The notes: generated from the letters alone by a model not told the origin. A DNA stretch of 64,000 nucleotides from Zymoseptoria tritici IPO323 (GCF_000219625.1 NC_018203.1:248001-312000), one strand, 5' to 3'. Shown: positions 10,271 to 22,021, counted from the stretch's first letter. Made by a program: numbers and translations.

Positions 10271-11036
10271 ATCAAGAGATACGAGGATGACCATGCTGAC
10301 CGATGAAAAGCGGAGCCAACGGTGCAATTGCTTCTATTGGAATGGCTATGCAATTCCAGGAACCTCAGCGAAAGGCCGAGACTCGACCAGCTACGACGCC
10401 CATGAACAGGCCGCCCAGCATGGAAACATCAGATCAATCGTCGACCACACGGAAGTCCTCGTATTTTCAGCCGCCAGTCCAATCTCATCAGCCGAGCCCG
10501 TTCTCTCTTCCAAATCTCGACGTAGGCAGCCTCTCTTAGCAGCCTGCAGTCGAGACCAGGAAAGAATTCTAGCAGAGCAGCAGCTCGGTGGGGGTCTCCG
10601 GTGTGTTGAACCGTACGCTGGTCTCGCCAATCGGCGTGCGGGCAGGCTAAAGATATCATTCAAGAGATCTCACGGGGCCGTGCTGGAAGTCGTCCAAGCT
10701 CAGACTGCGGCAGCTATTGAGGATGAGTGTCTTGCGCTCAATGAGAGAGGCATGTCCAGTCCCTGCGAAGATGACGACGCCGATGCCGCGATCGACAAGG
10801 AACTTAGGACACGGGGAGATGGCGTCTATTATACCAAGCTGTCCGCGGGAATGTCCTCTCCTGATCGCGAATCATTTATGCTTCGAGTTCCTCTACTTCG
10901 AGCCTCTCTCGCTCCGAACTTTTCTAGCGCTTCAACTCTCACTACCGCGGCGGAGCTCTTCGCCTCAGTCTCGGCAGTCCATGTGGACTTGATCAAGCCC
11001 GCGGCTGAAGACGCAGGAGGTCGGAAACTGGTCTGA
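10137..11036 (+). CDS. longest uninterrupted frame, 299 codons, function unknown
   Basis: This is the longest open frame in the window. Its N-terminus lies inside the family T repeats (residues 1–40). The most natural composition in 10330–10540 is in a different frame (PPVQSHQPSPFSLPNLDVGS). The last 120 residues of the listed frame look natural again (QTAAAIEDECLALNERGMSS). I therefore suspect a decayed gene crossing two frames rather than one intact CDS. No domain recognised. Confidence 0.25.
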   Translation: MAHFKPPEMIIGSLPPVIALAQCDGLLKATRNDHWRSITSHRPIASRDTRMTMLTDEKRSQRCNCFYWNGYAIPGTSAKGRDSTSYDAHEQAAQHGNIRSIVDHTEVLVFSAASPISSAEPVLSSKSRRRQPLLAACSRDQERILAEQQLGGGLRCVEPYAGLANRRAGRLKISFKRSHGAVLEVVQAQTAAAIEDECLALNERGMSSPCEDDDADAAIDKELRTRGDGVYYTKLSAGMSSPDRESFMLRVPLLRASLAPNFSSASTLTTAAELFASVSAVHVDLIKPAAEDAGGRKLV

Positions 11037-11039
11037 CGA

Positions 11040-12410
11040 GCTCAGCCCATGAAAGCGTCATTAAGAGATGTTCAAGATTCGCAGAGCTGCTACGTAGTCA
11101 AGAAAGCGACGCCGTATCTCGAAGATCTCGGACTGCCGTTGGTCCATTCGACCCGCGGGACCCTATCGAGACTGACAAGGGAAACGAGTCAGCATCGGTC
11201 ATGACTTGTAAGCTCATATGTACCTGGCTTTCTTGTCTCCTACGAAGCCAGACAGAATCTAGCAACGTCACGAGTGACCGGAGAGCCAGGGACGGATTTG
11301 CGAACCTTTGCTGCGCGGGTGGCAATGGGCAGTCAATCGCACTGCCGTTCCAACACATGAGCCTCGGAGACCTGTTTGAACCACGAAGGAGCAGCATAAG
11401 CCCACAAAGTGCTCGAAGAACAAGCCGATCGAGAAGTTCACCGAACCGGACCCGCCGCCGAAGAAGAAGAAGACGAGGACGATGAGACCCGGCGTGTCTT
11501 TGGCAACGCAAATCCGATCCAATGGCGGTAATGTGAACGATGGCACAGGAGCCAAGATGGAAGCGTGGAGTGCAGCGGAGGAGTCATCAGGTTAGATGGA
11601 CGTTCAAATCTGTATGCATCATTCTTGCTTCGCAGAAACTAGTGATGCTGTTTCTAGAGGTCTTGCAGCATCTCTTGCCGGCACGCCCCTCCGGTCTAGC
11701 CTCATATCCGTCGCACCGTACGAAGACGAGATGTCCATCAGCCCTCGTACTGATCCAATGGAGGCCTGCGGAAGATGGTTGCCTTTGCCATCTCGGAGTA
11801 CTTCACCTGTCTTGCCTCTGTTGTCCTTCCGCTTTGATGATTCAAGCGAATTCCTCTTCCAAGGCCCGCACATAAAACGTTGGCGCCATCACGGTCTACG
11901 GTGCAGGGAAGTCGCACTGCGAGATAGGCAGTGCGGCCAGAGCCAGATCATGCTCAGACCTATTGATCTCCGCTGCTGGGTTGAGCGGGTTGGACTCCTG
12001 TCGAAAACTTGGACACGTGGACGTTGAAGAGGCACTCGTGGGATGAAGCTGGCTGAAGACAGCTCGAGAAGCAGCGAACAAGACGGCAGTACAAGGGACC
12101 TGGAGCAGAGAAATAGCCGAAGATCGCAGAGGAGACAATTCCAAGGCTTTCACAATAGCCGGTGTCATTTCGCTGCTTTCCGACATTCCGTTGCGCACCA
12201 GGACTTGTCGCGCAAACTTTGATGACGGTGCTGGTTCGCTGATCTAGAATCCAACGCACGAACTCCCGGAGATGATTCGGAGACAAGCGATGGCGGTGGG
12301 AGTTGTGATATCGCTGCTGTTTCCGGTCGCATTCGGCAAGTTTTCCTCCCAAGATCACCATCTATCCACTTACCTGCCGCAAAGCCATCCACCCCAGGTC
12401 AGGTCATGCC
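11040..12410. other. decayed or non-coding stretch
   Basis: Plus-strand 11400–11540 reads a basic nuclear-signal-like KFTEPDPPPKKKKTRTMR in one frame and an Arg/Ser-rich tail in another. Frames of 100–143 codons overlap on both strands after that (11596–12027 plus, 11960–12361 minus). I cannot assign a gene. Confidence 0.3.
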
Positions 12411-12444
12411 TGCCAGCAACAACCGTACTGATCAAGATGTGTGG

Positions 12445-12737
12445 TCAGGCCAAATCTCAGCCCCATCAAGATTCACAACAAGGCGTACGCCAAACTGGAA
12501 GTGCCGCATCGTGCCGATCCATTGTAGCGAGCATCGTCTTGGAGGGATGGCATCATCTCGAGCAAGTATAGAAGGTCATTGCCAGAGAAGAACATGATGG
12601 AAACCCGATCTCGTGCTCTCAGCACAGCGACCTCCGCGAACTGCAACAGCTCCACCACCACTAAGCCCAGCACCAGATCAAAAACCACCTCGAGAAAGCA
12701 AAGCAGACCAAAGCAGGCCTGCTTCCACATCATCTGA
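12445..12737 (+). pseudogene. hypothetical protein fragment with one TAG
   Basis: One plus-strand frame reads IHNKAYAKLEVPHRADPL, then a TAG at 12525–12527, then RASSWRDGIISSKYRRSLPE and a Thr/Ser/Lys-rich tail up to a TGA at 12735–12737. Composition is protein-like across the stop. TGG or CAG to TAG would explain it. No family recognised. A minus-strand 111-codon hydrophobic frame overlaps (12473–12808) and is the alternative reading. Confidence 0.25.
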
Positions 12738-12904
12738 TTTCCTCTGAGACGGGAGAGGAGGTACAAGGAGCGACCTTCAAGGGCGGCGATCGGAACTGCG
12801 ACGGCCACCGCCGCGGTCGATATCGGTCCAAAGTTTCACAAGGATACTGTCGCCGCAAGCCAGTCGAATACCCATCAGATGTTCCCAGGACAGCGGACAG
12901 TCAG

Positions 12905-14050
12905 TTGGTACACACTACTTGTGGGTTGCAAGCTCCTCTCCTGTGTCTGACCAACGAACGGAGCCTCGTCATCCTGTGCATTCCACGAAGCAGTAAAGCA
13001 ACCTCAAGAAAGTTTGCCGCTCGGCGAGCTGTCTCCAGCCAGCCTCCAACGCCACTCCACTCTACTGCACGGGTATCGGCATCTGGGCAGGAAGACGAAG
13101 TCAAGCTGGGACCCGCCGCCCGACCAGCGTTTCTTTGGCTCTCGATGCAGCTGTAGGAGGCCACCCAGCTACCCTACACGCAATTGAGATGGAACTTCCG
13201 ACTCTACGCTCTCGTCCCGGTTTATGAGCGTTGTCGCCGTTGCTCAGCTGGGTAACATCCACAATGCGCACTCCTCCAGACCTGTGCCTCCCGGTCATCG
13301 GTCCGATCACTCACTCGATCAGAGCACCACCCGGCCGCCGCCACCTCCGGCGGCTTCGAGAGCCATTTGGAGAAGTTGCAGGCTACTAGTTTGCGTCCGT
13401 CTGGCCTCGTGTGTGGCTGCTCTCTGCGCTGACGATAAAACCCGCATGATCTCCAATGCCAGCCATCCAGACGCCAACCCGCTCTTGTCCAAGCTATTGA
13501 TCTCCAGAAGCTTTCTACAGATCCCATCTTCCTCCCCGGCAAAGGTCCACTTAAGTCGACCAAGTCAGCTCCTCCCAAAGTCACAGCCGCTTGATCTAAC
13601 TCATCATCCTCGGGGAGGACAAAGTAGCAGGACGCCTTCTTTGCTGCTCCTCATCAGGATCTTCCAATCCCACATTCGGCCTCAACGGACGGGAGCTCCG
13701 ACGTCTCGATACTTTCATGTTGATTGTTTCCGGGCCCAGTTTGATCATGAGCGCGATCAATAGATCCTCGCCGTGAGTCTCCTGATCGACTCCCGTCTGG
13801 ACAACCCAGCGACTCCTCGACTGGCAGCAGCCCCATCAATACCGGTCATTGCCTAATATACGGAATCTGCGGCGACAAAACATACAACGCCAGTCCCAAC
13901 GCCGCCGCTGCTGCTGCATGCCGCCCAGCTTTCCGCAGGGTGTTTATGATGCCGCTCCAACCCGGATGGAGATCGGGAGAATGACTACAACACCGATAAT
14001 GCTCGAAAGAGGGCTTGTCATCTGAAGTTTCACGTTCTTCCATCTCAGCT
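12905..14050. other. decayed frames, unassigned
   Basis: A 179-codon plus frame (13224–13763) has poor composition. A different plus frame looks more natural in pieces (LQKLSTDPIFLPGKGPLKST near 13500–13560, then ASTDGSSDVSILS near 13690) but carries several stops. This suggests an old gene without a usable reading frame. Confidence 0.3.
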
Positions 14051-14084
14051 CTCCTGACCGGGCTTCCTTCTCATGTCCAGCATG

Positions 14085-14215
14085 TTGCCGCTGCACCGAC
14101 CAACATCGCCAAGATCGCTCCTTCGCTCGCATTAGCCGAAACGTGAGCATGGCTGCCACGACCGAATGCAGAAGCTTAAAGCAGAGATCTCTAGAGTCGA
14201 CTCTGTGATCAGGCC
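14085..14215 (+). repeat. family A module
   Basis: Contains gaccaacatcgccaagatcgc, then a frame reading EHGCHDRMQKLKAEISRVDS. It matches the family A consensus (PTSLLWAHQ–REHGHLLNRM–KLEAEIAGVDS) found at seven other places in this window. The encoded segment is short and helical. Confidence 0.7.
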
Positions 14216-14978
14216 TTTATTGCCGACAATAGTAGAAGAATAACGACTGAGGTCCAGCTAAGAAGCGCCTTCGCAGAAGTGACAGCCGTGCGGACGTCGA
14301 ACACCTCCTCTTGTTGCTAGACCAGCCGAGGTGCATTGGAATGCTTATAGAGGTTCTCGTCGTCGAGAGTTGCGGCTAGAAGCTCTTCTCTTCAGGTTGG
14401 CGATTGTGCTGCCGATAGTGGATTCCTGAATGGAACCACTTGTCGTTGGAATTGTATGGGTGATAATCGCGGGGGTGATGCAAGAGGCTGCTAAAGGGCC
14501 GCTAAAAGGATGTGTGCTCGTCAAGGTCGAGTGACTGTAAATGTGGACCAAGAAGCTGTCTTTGGAGCTCTTGCAGGTCGGCGAATGATTATACGAGTTG
14601 AGGCAAGATGTTCTGCTCGTACAGGTGGAGGCTTGCAGCGATGACAACCTAAGTCTTCAGCAGCTCTCTAACCATGCTGTTAAACATGCTCCCGGACGAC
14701 AGCATCTCCTCGGTTCCTGACTAGTCTTTTAGCTTTACACGCTCGAACTTGGTCATCTCGAGGATTGCGGACATAATCTCGATGTTCATTAGCGGTCGAA
14801 TATGCGCATACCTGTGCAGGTCCTCGTTTATCTTGGACTACTCGATCCTGTGCGAGAGGAATGTCTTCTTCCTAGCTGCTCCTTATCGATGCTCCGAGAT
14901 CGTAATAGAGCAACCGGATTCAGCATAGCGACACCGTGCACCGCTCCCTACCGGCACCGATCCGCGCCTTATGGGACC

Positions 14979-15345
14979 GAAAGCTCTTAACTACTTCGCC
15001 GAGGCCGCGAAGAAGTATCTCGGGCAGGAGAACCCGCCGCTAGCGGATCATTACCACCATCACCAACACCACGGCCTCTCTGCCCTCAACTGCGCCCCGT
15101 TGGAGTGAAAGCTCTTAACTACTTCGCCGAGACCGCGACGAATTCGACCGATCGAGTGACCGCAACTTCTACCTCCCACATGGAGCAAGCAACCGACCGA
15201 CTCATGTCGGCTACACAGAGCTGAGTTGATAGCCGGGATCGAAGCATATTGCTCTACCGGATAGCGCACTCAAAGCGCCCTCATCCCGCTTCGATAATCG
15301 AGCTGCCGCAGACTCCGCTTCTCCTATATGAAGCAAGCGACCGAC
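14979..15345. repeat. nested local duplications
   Basis: gaaagctcttaactacttcg occurs at about 14979 and 15108 (reads KALNYFAEAAKKYLG in the first copy). A second pair around gcaagc(a/g)accgaccgact lies near 15185 and 15330. The two pairs interleave. No intact frame spans them. Confidence 0.75.
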
Positions 15346-16016
15346 CGACTGCTGTCGCCTGTGGAGAGCGGAGCTAAGAATCAAAGGGTCGAAGCATGTT
15401 ACGCACCGTACAGCGCCCTCATGGTGCCCTGATCACGCTCCGGAGGCCTTCCATCTATGACGCAGGGCTGCGCAGACACGAGATCATTCCCCCTCGCATC
15501 ACGAATATCGACAATGCTTGAAACGACGCCGCTTTCTCGTGTGTCACGAAACCATTCACTGCTCACGGTCGCTCTCTTTCCGCCTACCGGCGCCGCAATG
15601 GCCGTTCGCCCAAGTTCCCACTCTTCAACTACCAGTTTCTGCTATGTGATGGAGATGGCTTCGTCGGTGTCGACGTCCTTGTCCGGCAAGGTACTTGAGG
15701 TGACCGGCTTCCGTCTAAGAAAGCTGGAGATCGAGGCTGATGACCCTGTGCTCACTCGACCCTCTGGTGGATATACATTCCGCTAGACGGGTTTCGAAGT
15801 AGAGATGTCAGAAATGCTCCACGTGCACGTTCTGAATTGGACGAAGGCTTATGTATCATGCTTGAGGGCTGCTTCGATCGTAGAAGTCGTTGAAGCCTTT
15901 GGCTGTGCGATACCCATCTTCCGGCTTAATTCGCCTGCCCTGGCTGCTTCGGATAGTAATCCAGTCGACGTCCTCGACCACAGTTAAGTTTACCGCTTCT
16001 GCGTTTATTCGCGGAT

Positions 16017-16338
16017 GGCTGCTGGCGCTGGGGCTGGGACAGAAGCAGATGCTCCAGGTCGCCCCGAGGCGAAGATTCTGTCGACCTTTTCAGCACCCGG
16101 ACCAAGCGGTAAACGCTACAAATCTCGGCGGTGCTCTCCCTTGAATCTCCTCGGCGGGCTTCTTAATAAGCATCTTTAGGATCGATCTCGGCTTGTCGGA
16201 GGTATTGAGTCTCGCAGGAAACACCGCAAGGATACTTGGGTTGGGGGCGGTGGAATTCGCAGTCTGATGCGTAGTGCGGCGACCCTTGGTGGGAAGATCA
16301 TCGGCAAAGAAGGCACAGAGTTACGATTCGACTGCTAA
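16017..16338 (+). pseudogene. weak Gly/Ala-rich frame with one TAG
   Basis: From an ATG at 16017 a frame reads Ala/Gly-rich sequence, then SAPGPSGKRYKSRRCSPLN, a TAG at 16176–16178, and a basic Gly-rich tail up to a TAA at 16336. Composition is plausible but no family is recognised. Confidence 0.15.
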
Positions 16339-16740
16339 ATTTCGACATGAACGGCGGACGAGGTTTGCGAGCTCGTGTGGGGTGAAACAGTGTGGCGATT
16401 CCTTATGCATATCCGCAGGTTATGTTTGATGCGACGGTCGCATCCAGCGAGATCAACAGGAATGAGGCCAGCGAATCATTCGTCGTTGCGAACACTGCAG
16501 TGATGGCTTGCTCCTTGCTTGCCGGGTAGCTTACAACCCGCATTGCTCTCGCTTTACTTCTTCGTCGGCGCAGCTGGGAATCTTGCAATAAGGGGGCAGC
16601 TCGACTGCTACGCCCGGTCGCGGGTCTACGAGCTCTCCGCGAAGGCCCGCACATCTGGATATTTGCACAACTCTTGTCACTTAATCGGGTGTTGCTTCTA
16701 GACCGGAGAAACCCATTCGACGTTGCGCGACTTGGCATTA

Positions 16741-17165
16741 AGAGGTCGTAGAGAAACGTTAAAGTTAGAGTTAGGACGTAATATATTCGGACCCGTAGAG
16801 ATATATTTAGACCGGTTATCTAGCTACCTCGTTACTAAATACTCTTAACTATTCGGTCTAGATACTCCGCTAGCCGAGGTAAGTGTTTTACTTATAAGCC
16901 TACTAGTATTTAAGTCCTTTACCGGCGGACTAAGTATTATAGTTGTCCTATCCTTCGTCTTATACGGAATCGTCTCTACTCCCGGTAGTAGTATTCCTCG
17001 ACGGCCGCGGCTTTAGGAGCCCCGAAGCTATGCTATAAATGCTTATATATACGTATAAGAGCTCCGGCTGTCCGAGAGGACTATATTTAGTACGGCTACC
17101 TTTATTAACCTACTTACGTCCGTACTTTATTAAGACCTATATATTATACGTTCCTCTATAATCGT
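16741..17165. other. TpA-rich, CpA/TpG-depleted island (RIP-like)
   Basis: The sequence is filled with TA and CG-type dinucleotides while CA and TG are nearly absent, sharply unlike the flanks. This is the product expected of RIP, which turns CpA into TpA in duplicated DNA. No open frame survives. The source was probably a multicopy element, but no transposon motif is readable on either strand. Confidence 0.7.
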
Positions 17166-17169
17166 ATCG

Positions 17170-17900
17170 GCGGGTCGTAGGACGTTCGGGCTAGATTAAT
17201 ACGATAGTAAGCTCTGGCCAGGGCTTCGGCTCGATCTGTGCTGAGATGCGTCGGTGATGTTGCAGTGACGGTGGATTGATGCGAAGGAAAGTTGTCGTGA
17301 TGTTGAGACTTCAGGTAGGGAACTGGTAAAGAGAGTCGGAATGGGAATGTCAAGCGTGAAAGGTAAAGTCATCTGCCTGCCTGAAAAGAGTCGACTTCGA
17401 TGTCCACCCTACATGGCCTGTGGGTACCTCCACCACAGAAGATCATGCCTCCCAGTGGCTTGATCAACACTGCGGCATGTCTTTACGTTGGAGATTAAAC
17501 GACCATGCCTGAGAATGTATCATTTTGCTCCGCGGAAATATTGCATTTCAGACAGAGACTTCGATGGCCGCTATGCGTTGCAAGCATCCCAATCCGACGT
17601 AAAATACTGCCCAACACTGCCCAGTATTGGCCCTTGAGGCATTCTTCATAACGAACGCTGTGGTGGCTGCGATGGTCTCTCCAATATCAAGCCATCTTCA
17701 TTCGGCTTGGCGTTCTGACTCGGCATCTAAGGTTGGGATTAAGAGGCCGGCTCGATGCTGCCGTCTGTCCTTTCGATATTTAACTGCTCATCATCCGATG
17801 ACTTCTCGCTGGAGCTGTTTCTTGCTAACGCTTTCAATTGATCAAGCAATGTTGGGTGTTGGCGCCCCACATCCGGGCTTGACTTGGGCATTATTCGGAG
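17170..17900. other. no supported gene
   Basis: Frames of 65–130 codons without recognisable features. The 130-codon plus frame 17627–18019 runs into the family Y module and is probably accidental. Confidence 0.3.
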
Positions 17901-17902
17901 AG

Positions 17903-17990
17903 CGGCAATCCAAGTCCGGGTCGAGATACTCTCGGTCGTCTATAATGACGGTGGAGAGTTCGGAGCAGTGGCCAGGGTTTGGAGTAGTGG
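17903..17990 (-). repeat. family Y module, single unit
   Basis: The minus strand reads HCSELSTVIIDDREYLDPDL, matching the units at 53171–53600. The nucleotide core is caagtccgggtcgagatact on the plus strand. A short internal repeat of agtggccag follows. Family T sequence begins 60 bp further right. Confidence 0.8.
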
Positions 17991-18049
17991 CCAGAAGTTC
18001 GCGGTGTGATAGTCGATGACTGATATAGTAGCAGTCTTGCGATGAAACA

Positions 18050-18175
18050 CCAGGGTCAGGACTGCGCATACGGACGTGCAGGCAATGACAAAGACGCTGT
18101 CGACCATCGCATTAGCGAGAGCGATGACTCTTCTGCTGTGTGCTGTAGGTATCGCGGATTGCATATGAAGCACAC
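18050..18175 (-). repeat. family T module, single unit
   Basis: The minus strand carries atgcaatccgcgatacctac and atcgctctcgctaatgcgatgg, matching the plus-strand array at 9755–10270. Here families T and Y lie side by side in the same orientation, suggesting that both modules came from one ancestral locus. Confidence 0.75.
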
Positions 18176-18518
18176 CTTTGTGTACATTGTACAGATACGC
18201 TTCGTACTCCCGTTCCTAGGTGCGACGGGCAAAGGTTGGCTTAGACCTTCTCCAGGCGAGAGGTGGACTCTCGGATTGGCGGAGTCGTACAGCGCGCTAA
18301 GCGATGTCGTGGAGCGCACTCATTGTGAGTTGATCATCCCACTCAGCAGAAGGGCCGACGACAGCTACGCGAATGAAACGGAGGCCATAGCATGGTGGCA
18401 GCACCGAGTTGGCGAGATCGTCGGATTTGATGTGTGGCAGTATCAATGGAGCCGCGCAGCGCTATGGTGCTGGTAGGGCGTATTGACGGAGTCGAAGCAG
18501 CGGCAGGGTTGGACTTGC

Positions 18519-19500
18519 TCAAACGATAGCATGGTTGATCATGGCACAAAAGGCCACCAAATCCCATGAGCATTTCTTGATCCCACAAGACCTGACGAGA
18601 GTGACAGTATGGCATCCAGTATTCTGTACAAGTTGCAATGTCCCGGAGCGTAGTAGTCTACTAGTATACAGAGCGCAGCTTTGTTCTCGAGTCTGGCGGC
18701 TGCCACTGCTGGTCCTCTTTGATTCCCCTGTACCCTCGGTAGCATCCAGTGCTTCCTTCCTGTTCCTGCCTTGCTGCTGCGTCTGTTTTGGTGGTCTCTC
18801 CTCCTGATGGCCTTCGCGGAGCTCAAGCTTCCCAGGAGGTGCGCGTGCGCAGCATGTGTTCATCCGGCCATGGTCGTGCATGTATGGTATCGCCTCATTC
18901 GCCGCAATTGCAATGGAATCCACAATCTTGAAGTCTCCGTCCTGCGCCTTGCTAGCACCCACAAGATGCTGCAATTCTTCCCTACACGCGCTGCTTCGTT
19001 GCACCCCTTGTCCACCCCGCCCGGCACCTTTGTCAGAATATGAAGATCCTTCTTATCGTCCAACTCGAGGATGATCACACTGCGCCTTCAGCTCATCGCC
19101 AACTTTTCCAAGGACGATCAGGTTTGCCGCCACTAGGTCGAGACCGCTCTGACCCGCCTTCACCTGATCTTTCATCTCAACCAGCATCTTCCATGCCTTG
19201 GCAGTCTGAGCAGCGTCCATCTGCGTGTCCAGCGTGTCCAGCTTACGATTTCATTAAGCGCAGAATCGATTTGTGTAGCATTGGCATTGTGGTCCGCAAA
19301 GTACGCGAGGGCTATCGACTGCTCGGCGGCGTTCATCGGACTTGCGAGGCCTAGCGGAGGCGCTGTTGTGGTCGATACGCCTCTTCAAGGACGGTGGCAA
19401 GCTGTGAGGCTTCGATGGTGGTAGAGTTGGAGGACTCTCAATTGGCCGTGTTCTCACAAAGCTCGTCTTGTCTATAGCATCCAGGACGACCATTTTTCGT
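18519..19500 (-). pseudogene. decayed coiled-coil protein gene
   Basis: Reading the minus strand, protein-like pieces occur in order but in different frames. These are STTIEASQLATVLEEA, then AEQSIALAYFADHNANATQI, then LDTQMDAAQTAKAWKMLVEM and NLIVLGKVGDELKAQ (about 19330–19080). The final 161-codon frame (19004–18519) reads KAQDGDFKIVDSIAIAANEA followed by a charged tail. At least two frameshifts are needed to join them. The NLI…VGDELKAQ piece is shared with the insert in the tubulin pseudogene (33590–33700 and 33350–33480). Likely a coiled-coil protein; function unknown. Confidence 0.45.
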
Positions 19501-19598
19501 GGGTGCGAATGCCATTGTCCGTCGACTTGAGTCCGCCCAGCAGCCGATCCAGTGCTGTGTGCACCTCCGTCGGAAGAGTCGATATTCTTGCGGAGTCG

Positions 19599-19967
19599 TT
19601 ACTCGTTACATGTGAGAGCTTCGCCAAAGCGTAGCACAGGCCATGGTGGCGGGTGTGTGGGTGAGCGCTGGCGGATTAGTGATTGAAGCAGATCGACCTT
19701 TGAAAGGTCGAGCAAAGAGACGTGTCGAGGATGTGGTGTCTCATGTATTCCACTGCCGCTTGTGAAGTGGAAGAGAAGATCGTGGTCCTGTGCTTCAGGA
19801 TACTGGCTGGTGGAGAGCTGTGAGCCTGCGTAGCTCGTTGCTGGTGGGATTATTTGTTGAAACCAAGCGAAGAGCTCGGCGGCGTCGCCGCGACGATAAT
19901 GTATTGGTATGGGCGAAACGATGAGGGGCGTCAGCAGATGGACTGCCAACGCCAACGTGAATGTCAA
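19599..19967 (-). CDS. hypothetical protein, 122 aa, possibly secreted
   Basis: Frame from an ATG with a hydrophobic N-terminus (MTFTLALAVHLLTPLIVSPI) that could be a signal peptide or anchor, followed by a protein-like body (ELFAWFQQIIPPATSYAGSQ). No family recognised. An alternative ATG in another frame slightly upstream gives a 62-codon product. Confidence 0.3.
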   Translation of the reverse strand: MTFTLALAVHLLTPLIVSPIPIHYRRGDAAELFAWFQQIIPPATSYAGSQLSTSQYPEAQDHDLLFHFTSGSGIHETPHPRHVSLLDLSKVDLLQSLIRQRSPTHPPPWPVLRFGEALTCNE

Positions 19968-20399
19968 TGTCGTGATACGGCAAACGGACGGAGCAATATC
20001 GGGAGTTGGAAGCCGAAGTCTTCCCGAAGTTCGTCTCCGCCTCCTCGCATCATGCGGTCGTGGTCTCTTCTAGATTCCTTAATCTCCATCGGACTCTCCA
20101 CTAACTAGGCCACTGAAGAACTCCCCAGTCTGACGGAGCGGCGACGTGACTAGGAAGCAAATCAACCCTTAAATGACTGGTTTCGTCTTGACTTCGCATG
20201 ACTTCGCATCATCCTTTGCGGTCTTCTCGAGATCTATCGCAGTGACTTCCGCATGATTGAATACCCACTACGCTACCGGACAACTTTGCATACTGTCAAG
20301 ATGGCGGCGCGACGGAGAAGCAAAACACAGCTCAAATGACTAACCTCCAGGTGAAGTAAAGCCTCCCACACTAGATTTTGTACTGCAAAGGCTTTGCTT

Positions 20400-20545
20400 A
20401 GCTCGGTGGTGTTCGACGCGACAGCCATATTGCGCGAGTCAACTCCAGCGAGTTCTGCATCCGGTTGAGCAGGTGCCCGTGCTCGTGCTTGAGCTGGTGT
20501 GCCCATAGCAGCGATGTTGGCGACGTAACGGCGGCACCTTAAAGT
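20400..20545 (-). repeat. family A module
   Basis: The minus strand reads TSPTSLLWAHQLKHEHGHLL then NRMQNSLELTRAIW. It is a clear match to the other family A modules. Confidence 0.75.
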
Positions 20546-20789
20546 ATCGAGTCGGACGTAGGTAGGCCAGCGAAGGGAATCAGGGTAAGAGAGTCAGTTG
20601 AAAGAGGCAGGTAAGAGGAGGTAGGTAGAGGAAAGTTGGCATAGAGAGGTGGGGTGAGGTGAGATGAAAGAGAAAGTCAGAGGTCTAGAGGAAGAAATCC
20701 GTAGGGAATCGGGCGAAGGAGTCAGGTGGAGGAAGGTAGGTATAGAGAGGTGAAGTGAGAGAAGATGACCATGCTCGCGCCGATGCGAC

Positions 20790-21110
20790 GGCCAGATTGC
20801 GCGACTCAGCTCGCCGTCAATGGCGCTTGAGTCGACTCCAACGATCTCTGCTTCCAGCTTCCGCATCCGGTTAAGCAGGTACCCGTGCTCACGCTCTAGC
20901 TAATGCGTTGAACAGGCAGTCGTGCTCACGCTTCAGATGATGCGTTGACAAGTTGAGACTGCTCACGCTTCAGCTGGTGCATTGAAACGTCAAGCATGTC
21001 CACGTTTCCGCCGCTGCGTAGAGAATAGAGCCATGCTTACGCTTTAGCTGGTGCGGACCTAGGAGCGTTGTCGGTAATGTTGGCGGATGTAGCGGCGGCA
21101 TCTTAGAGTC
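20790..21110 (-). repeat. family A modules, about three partial units
   Basis: One unit reads MRKLEAEIVGVDSSAIDGE near 20866–20810. Two shorter ones share cacgcttcag(c/a)tg(a/g)tgc near 20900 and 20950. A last one near 21025–21100 includes the gatgttggcg-type core. Between this and the 20400 module (20580–20770) lies an AGAG/GGTAGG-rich purine stretch with no gene. Confidence 0.7.
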
Positions 21111-21442
21111 GATGGCGAGCACAGATGAGCGATGTTGGTGACCAAGGCGAATTTGGCGGCCGTATATTCGAGTTGTCAAGTTCGGATAGCAGACCGTGAG
21201 TCTGATGAGATGAGCTGAGGGAATGTCCAGCGCACTTACATGCCGAAGCAACTCCGCAAGACTGACTTCATCCTCGGAATACCAGTCAGATGTAATGAAC
21301 CAGCCATCTTTATGCATCGGAGACGAACAGCAGAGCGTGAGGAGTCCGTACGAGCCTCGAATGTGTTGAACGACAACGAAGTCTCGCCCTTGATCGATAC
21401 GCTGGGGCGGAACCTGCGAAGCTCAGTCATCCCTGCACTCTC

Positions 21443-21685
21443 GTGCAACTCGCGCAAGTATGTGGTCTTCGTCCTTCGACTCCGGCCCGAATGATGATGG
21501 CGCAAGCTCAACAAGTCGCTGGTGCCAATAGCGCTGGCTCAACTGCTTTCCGCAACCAAAGCTTTAACCCGAACGGGGCCCATGTTGCCTGTCATCTCAG
21601 TTCGGGCCACGAGTCCTCCATTGGAATGATCTCGTACGTGGTGAGGATGGCCGAAAAGGCCTCAGCGAAATCCATACCAGCATGA
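21443..21685 (+). CDS. hypothetical protein, 80 aa
   Basis: Frame with natural-looking Ala/Gln/Ser-rich composition (MMMAQAQQVAGANSAGSTAF), no recognised domain, and no repeat inside. Low support. Confidence 0.2.
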   Translation: MQLAQVCGLRPSTPARMMMAQAQQVAGANSAGSTAFRNQSFNPNGAHVACHLSSGHESSIGMISYVVRMAEKASAKSIPA

Positions 21686-22021
21686 GCACATGGCCTTCTG
21701 TGCCGAGAGCTTTGAAGTAGTGCTTGGAGAGAATGATAGGAGTCGTTTTTCTTTCCTCTGACAGACTCGCAGTAGACACCGTTGCGGGAGTGATCCTGCT
21801 TTTCATGCTTGTTGTCGAGAGTGGGAAGAAAAGGCCAGTATGAGGAGGAGGTGGAGAAGAAGCTTCGTCTCGTACAGTGTTTGGGAAATCCGGTCTACTC
21901 GACTCTGCACGATCAAGTGTTGTCGCCGCCGCCGATGAAAGTGCTCATGCGAAATGCAGTGTAGTCATGGCTGCTCCATCTGCTTAGCCTCCACCTCAAT
22001 AGGGTGTTCCTCGATGCACTT

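Noticed and set aside
16741..17165. Copia- or Gypsy-type retrotransposon in the RIP-like island
   Set aside because: I tried reading both strands for reverse transcriptase, RNase H and integrase motifs and found none that are readable.
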